Below are positions 5,034-8,097 of a stretch of 8,097 bases of DNA, one piece after another. Each line of letters opens with the position of its first letter. The first letter of the stretch is position 1. The notes under the pieces were generated by a model, which was not told the DNA's origin, ran no database searches, and saw nothing but the letters and a program-made list of their open reading frames with translations. Position numbers and translations under genes: made by a program. The DNA lies in NCBI GenBank assembly GCA_036556965.1, contig DATBIO010000071.1:1-8097 (forward strand), given 5' to 3'. This DNA comes from DATBIO01 sp036556965. GTDB lineage: Bacteria > Acidobacteriota > Vicinamibacteria > Fen-336.

Positions 5034-7373
5034 CTAGTTCCGTAGCGGCTTGCCTTCCTTCAGCATGTGCTGGATCCGCTCCTGCGTCTTCTTCGTGCCG
5101 AGCAGGGACAAAAAGGCCTCGCGCTCGAGGTCCAGGAAGTCCTGCTCGCTGGCCACGCCCGGAGCCCCGTCGCCGCCGCAGAGGATGTGGGCCAGCTTCC
5201 CCGCGATGAGCGCGTCGTGATCGCTGATCTGGCCGCCGCGCCGCGCGTTGTGCACGCCCGCCTTGAAGGCGGCCTGCGCGGACCGTCCCAGGCGCGGGAT
5301 GTCGGTGCGGGGGCGGCCCGGCCGGTGCCCCGCGCGGGCCAGGCCGAGGGCGACCTGCTTGGCGTCGCCCACCAGCCGGTCCGGGTTGGCGGAGATGGAG
5401 TCGGCGGCGGTCAGGAACATCCGCCGCGCCTCCGCCCCCGAGGTGGAGACCCTGGCGAAGGCCATGGTCTCGAAGGCGCGGCGCAGGAAGGGGAACGGAT
5501 CGGCCCCCTCCACGCCCGCCACGCGGTCGAGCGCGCGCAGGGCCAGCTCCTTGGTCCCTCCGCCTCCCGGGATGAGGCCGACCCCCGCCTCCACCAGCCC
5601 CATGTACGTCTCCGCCGAGAGGCGCACGCGCGCCGCGTGCAGGGAGATCTCGGTCCCCCCGCCCAGGGTGAGGCCGAAGGGCGCCGCCACCACCGGCACC
5701 TCCGCGTACTTCAGGGCCATGTTGGACTGCTGGAACCGGCGCACCATGAGGTCGAGCTCGTCCCACTCGCCCTCCTGCACGCCCAGCAGCACCAGCATCA
5801 GGTTGGCCCCCGCGCTGAAGTGCTCGCCCTGGTTGCCGATGACGAGGGCGTCGAAGTGCGCGGGCGCCTCCTTGGCCGCCTGCGCCATCATGCCGATGGC
5901 GTCGGCGCCCAGCGCGTTCATCTTGGAGTGGAACTCCACCAGGGCTACGCCGTCGCCCAGGTCCACCAGGCTGGCCCCGGCGTTCTTCTTGCGCAGCCCG
6001 CCCCGCTCCTTCACCGCGCGCAGGTCGATGACTCCCGGGCGGTCGGGCACGGGGGTCACCCCCGCGGGGCCGAAGGCCGTCTCCCCCCCGCCCTCCGCCT
6101 CGTAGAAGCGCTTGCGGCCCGAGGCCAGGAGGCGCTCCACGAGCACGGGCACGGCACGTCCCTCGCCCCGCGCCCGCTCCGCCACCGCCGCCACCCCCAG
6201 GGCGTCGAGGACGCGGAAGGGGCCCCGCTCCCAGCCGTAGCCCCACTCCATGGCGCGGTCCACGGAAGCGACGTCATCGCTGATCTCCGGCACGCAGGCG
6301 GCGGCGTAGAGGCAAGTGGACGAGAGCACGCGCCAGAGGAAGCGCGCCGCCGTGTCCGTGCCCGCCACGAGCTGCTGCAGGCGCGCGCCGGGGTCGGCGA
6401 TCCCCGCCGCCTGCTCCACGGCGGGGAACTTCGCCTTGCGCCGCTCGCGGTACTCCAGGGTCTTCCAGTCCAGGGCGCGGATCTCGCTGCCGTCCTTGCG
6501 GTAGAAGCCGCCCTGTGTCTTCTCGCCCAGCAGGCCCTTCTCCACCATGCGCGCGATGAAGGAGGGGAGGCGGAACACCTCCCGCTCGGGGTCGTGGGCC
6601 ACCGCCTCGTAGAGGTGGGAGGCCACCTTGTGCACCACGTCCACCCCCGCGATGTCCGCGGTGCGGAAGGTCGCGCTGCGCGGCCGGCCGATGGCGGGAC
6701 CGGTGAGGGCGTCCACCTCCTCCAGGGTGAGGTCGAGGTCCACCATGGCCTGGAGGGTCACCGCCATGGCGTACATGCCCACCCGGTTGCCGATGAAGTT
6801 CGGCGTGTCCTTGCAGCGCACCACTCCCTTGCCCAGCACCTGGTCGCAGAAGGCTTCCATGCCCTCGAGCACCGCACCCTCCGTCTCCGGGCCGGGGATG
6901 GTCTCCAGGAGCTTCAGGTAGCGCGGGGGATTGAAGAAGTGCGTGCCCAGGAAGCGGCGGCGGAACTCCACGGGCAGGTGGGAGGACATGGCGGCGATGC
7001 CGAGGCCGGAGGTGTTGGTGGTGACCACCGCCGTCTTGCCGACGGCGGTGGCCACGCGCGCGAAGAGCTGGCGCTTGATCTCGAGGTCCTCCACCACCGC
7101 CTCGAAGACCCAGTCCGCGCTCTTGAGCGCGCCCCAGTCGTCCTCGAAGTTGCCGGGCCGGATGGCGGCGGCGTGCTCGGGGAGGTGGAGCGGGCTCGGC
7201 TTGGCCCGGGCCAGCGCGGCCAGCGCCCGGCGGGCGAGCGCGCTGCGGTCGGGGCCGTCCTGGGCCACGTCCAGGAGCACGACCTCGAGTCCCTGGCCGG
7301 CGAGATGGCCGGCCACCTGGGCGCCCATGGTGCCGGCGCCCAGTACGACGGCCTTCTTGATGGGCAGCTTCAT
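5034..7373 (-). CDS. fadN: FadN-type fused 3-hydroxyacyl-CoA dehydrogenase / enoyl-CoA hydratase
   Basis: This 779-residue bifunctional enzyme should hydrate trans-2-enoyl-CoA and then oxidise the L-3-hydroxyacyl-CoA with NAD+. The dehydrogenase comes first: Rossmann motif LGAGTMG (11-17), then GTHFFNPP with the catalytic His145, LLETIPGPET, and DTPNFIGNR (189-197). A C-terminal helical domain follows, with a second copy around 341-395 (EWGYGWERGPFRVLDALG). The hydratase is last, about 465-660: FSAGANL (519-525) forms the oxyanion hole, and GGGTE and GLVEAGVGLIPGGGG supply Glu575 and Glu595, matching crotonase Glu144 and Glu164. The C-terminus ends in LKEGKPLRN, typical of this family. The order dehydrogenase-hydratase is that of Bacillus FadN (YusL, near 790 residues) and the reverse of E. 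coli FadB. The start at 7373 is right for the Rossmann fold, but no Shine-Dalgarno precedes it: the 22 nt after the synthetase stop are pyrimidine-rich. It probably pairs functionally with the adjacent FadA. All key residues are present. Confidence 0.96.
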   Translation of the reverse strand: MKLPIKKAVVLGAGTMGAQVAGHLAGQGLEVVLLDVAQDGPDRSALARRALAALARAKPSPLHLPEHAAAIRPGNFEDDWGALKSADWVFEAVVEDLEIKRQLFARVATAVGKTAVVTTNTSGLGIAAMSSHLPVEFRRRFLGTHFFNPPRYLKLLETIPGPETEGAVLEGMEAFCDQVLGKGVVRCKDTPNFIGNRVGMYAMAVTLQAMVDLDLTLEEVDALTGPAIGRPRSATFRTADIAGVDVVHKVASHLYEAVAHDPEREVFRLPSFIARMVEKGLLGEKTQGGFYRKDGSEIRALDWKTLEYRERRKAKFPAVEQAAGIADPGARLQQLVAGTDTAARFLWRVLSSTCLYAAACVPEISDDVASVDRAMEWGYGWERGPFRVLDALGVAAVAERARGEGRAVPVLVERLLASGRKRFYEAEGGGETAFGPAGVTPVPDRPGVIDLRAVKERGGLRKKNAGASLVDLGDGVALVEFHSKMNALGADAIGMMAQAAKEAPAHFDALVIGNQGEHFSAGANLMLVLLGVQEGEWDELDLMVRRFQQSNMALKYAEVPVVAAPFGLTLGGGTEISLHAARVRLSAETYMGLVEAGVGLIPGGGGTKELALRALDRVAGVEGADPFPFLRRAFETMAFARVSTSGAEARRMFLTAADSISANPDRLVGDAKQVALGLARAGHRPGRPRTDIPRLGRSAQAAFKAGVHNARRGGQISDHDALIAGKLAHILCGGDGAPGVASEQDFLDLEREAFLSLLGTKKTQERIQHMLKEGKPLRN

Positions 7374-7395
7374 CGTGCGAGGGGAGGGAGGCCGG

Positions 7396-8097
7396 TCAGG
7401 CGGCGGCCCCCTCGTAGAGCCGGTCGATGACGTCCTTGTACTTCTGCTCCACCACGCGGCGCTTCACCTTCAGGGTGGGGGTCAGCTCCCCGGACTCCTG
7501 CGTGAACTCGGTGGTGAGCAGGGCCACCTTCTTGATCTTCTCGAACTGGGCCATGTGCGCGGTGAGCTCCTTCACCGTCTGGTCGTAGAGCTCCTGCACC
7601 TCGGTCCGCGCCACCAGCTCCGCCCGCCCGCCCGCGGACAGCCCGCGCTCGCGCGCCCACCGCTCCAGGTTCTCGAAGTTGGGCACCACCAGGGCGGAAG
7701 GGAAGTGGCGGTTGTTCCCGATCATGACGATCTCCCCGATCAGGGGGTGGGTCTTGAGCAGGTTCTCGATGGGCTGCGGCGCGATGTTCTTGCCCCCCGA
7801 GGTCACGATGAGGTCCTTCTTGCGGTCGGTGATGGTGAGGAAGCCCTCGCCGTCCACCACCCCGATGTCGCCGGTGTGGAACCAGCCCTCGGGGTCGATG
7901 GCCTCCCGCGTGGCCTCCGGCTTCTTGAAGTAGCCCTGCATGACGTGCGGGCCCCGCGTGAGGATCTCGCCGTCGGAAGCGATCTTCACCTCCACCCCCG
8001 GGATGACCTTGCCCACCGTGCCCGGCCGCAGGTCCTCCATGCGGTTGACGGTGATGACGGGCGAGGTCTCGGTCAGCCCGTAGCCCTCCAGGATGGT
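7396..8097 (-). CDS. fadD: Long-chain acyl-CoA synthetase (AMP-forming, FadD15/COG1022-like), N-terminus cut by window edge
   Basis: The visible 233 residues are the C-terminal part; the frame runs on through 8097, so the ATG at 8040 is internal and not the start. Adenylate-forming motifs appear in order: A5 YGLTETSP (6-13 of the visible part), A7 GWFHTGD (71-77), A8 DRKKDLIVTSGGKNIAP (91-107), then an A10-like TPTLKVKRR near the end, where Lys210 fits the catalytic lysine. The long insert between A8 and A10 and the ending of A10 followed by some 20 residues fit the FAA1/FadD15 branch rather than E. coli FadD. The enzyme joins a fatty acid to CoA with ATP through an acyl-AMP intermediate, usually at the inner face of the cytoplasmic membrane. 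It lies 22 nt upstream of fadN and likely heads or shares the operon. The family is sure; the gene symbol is by function and substrate length is inferred. Confidence 0.93.
   Translation of the reverse strand, partial: TILEGYGLTETSPVITVNRMEDLRPGTVGKVIPGVEVKIASDGEILTRGPHVMQGYFKKPEATREAIDPEGWFHTGDIGVVDGEGFLTITDRKKDLIVTSGGKNIAPQPIENLLKTHPLIGEIVMIGNNRHFPSALVVPNFENLERWARERGLSAGGRAELVARTEVQELYDQTVKELTAHMAQFEKIKKVALLTTEFTQESGELTPTLKVKRRVVEQKYKDVIDRLYEGAAA

Noticed and set aside
5067..7430. Very long plus-strand open frame (787 codons) opposite fadN
   Set aside because: Its predicted product is low-complexity and rich in Gly, Ala, Arg, Val, His and Leu with no recognisable domain. It mirrors a gene with intact catalytic motifs. 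Stop codons are rare in antisense frames of such GC-rich DNA.
7396..8040. Acyl-CoA synthetase gene starting at the ATG at 8040
   Set aside because: The frame continues to the window edge and the 19 codons upstream encode the conserved YGLTETSP motif, so this Met is internal.

Overview
The window is very GC-rich, with G or C at most third codon positions. Every supportable gene lies on the minus strand, so the locus reads from base 8097 down to base 1. It encodes an outer-membrane FadL-type transporter, so the host should be a diderm (Gram-negative) bacterium. The high GC and the Bacillus-like fadN-fadA-fadE layout suggest a lineage such as Myxococcota ('Deltaproteobacteria') or Acidobacteriota. 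That placement is inference, and nothing in the window fixes the taxon.

Layout in transcription order: (1) 8097-7396, the C-terminal third of a long-chain acyl-CoA synthetase, cut by the window edge; (2) 7373-5034, a FadN-type fusion of 3-hydroxyacyl-CoA dehydrogenase and enoyl-CoA hydratase; (3) 4967-3795, a FadA-type thiolase; (4) 3783-1990, a FadE-type long acyl-CoA dehydrogenase; (5) a 137-bp gap with a good sigma70-like promoter, an overlapping inverted repeat and one copy of a 12-bp repeat; (6) 1852-563, a FadL/OmpP1 outer-membrane fatty-acid channel; (7) 551-1, a secreted SGNH/GDSL hydrolase, cut by the window edge.

Together the genes form a nearly complete route for using long-chain fatty acids. 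An exported esterase or lipase could free acyl chains, FadL brings them across the outer membrane, the acyl-CoA synthetase activates them, FadE makes the enoyl-CoA, FadN hydrates and oxidises it, and FadA cleaves off acetyl-CoA. The synthetase, fadN, fadA and fadE are packed with gaps of 22, 66 and 11 nt and look like one transcription unit. fadL and the hydrolase (11 nt apart) appear to form a second unit with its own promoter, possibly repressible.

I found no RNA genes, CRISPR arrays, insertion sequences or phage features. The catabolic genes are ordinary members of known families. The most interesting parts are the fadL control region and the fadL-hydrolase pairing. I see no strong case for a wholly new system here.
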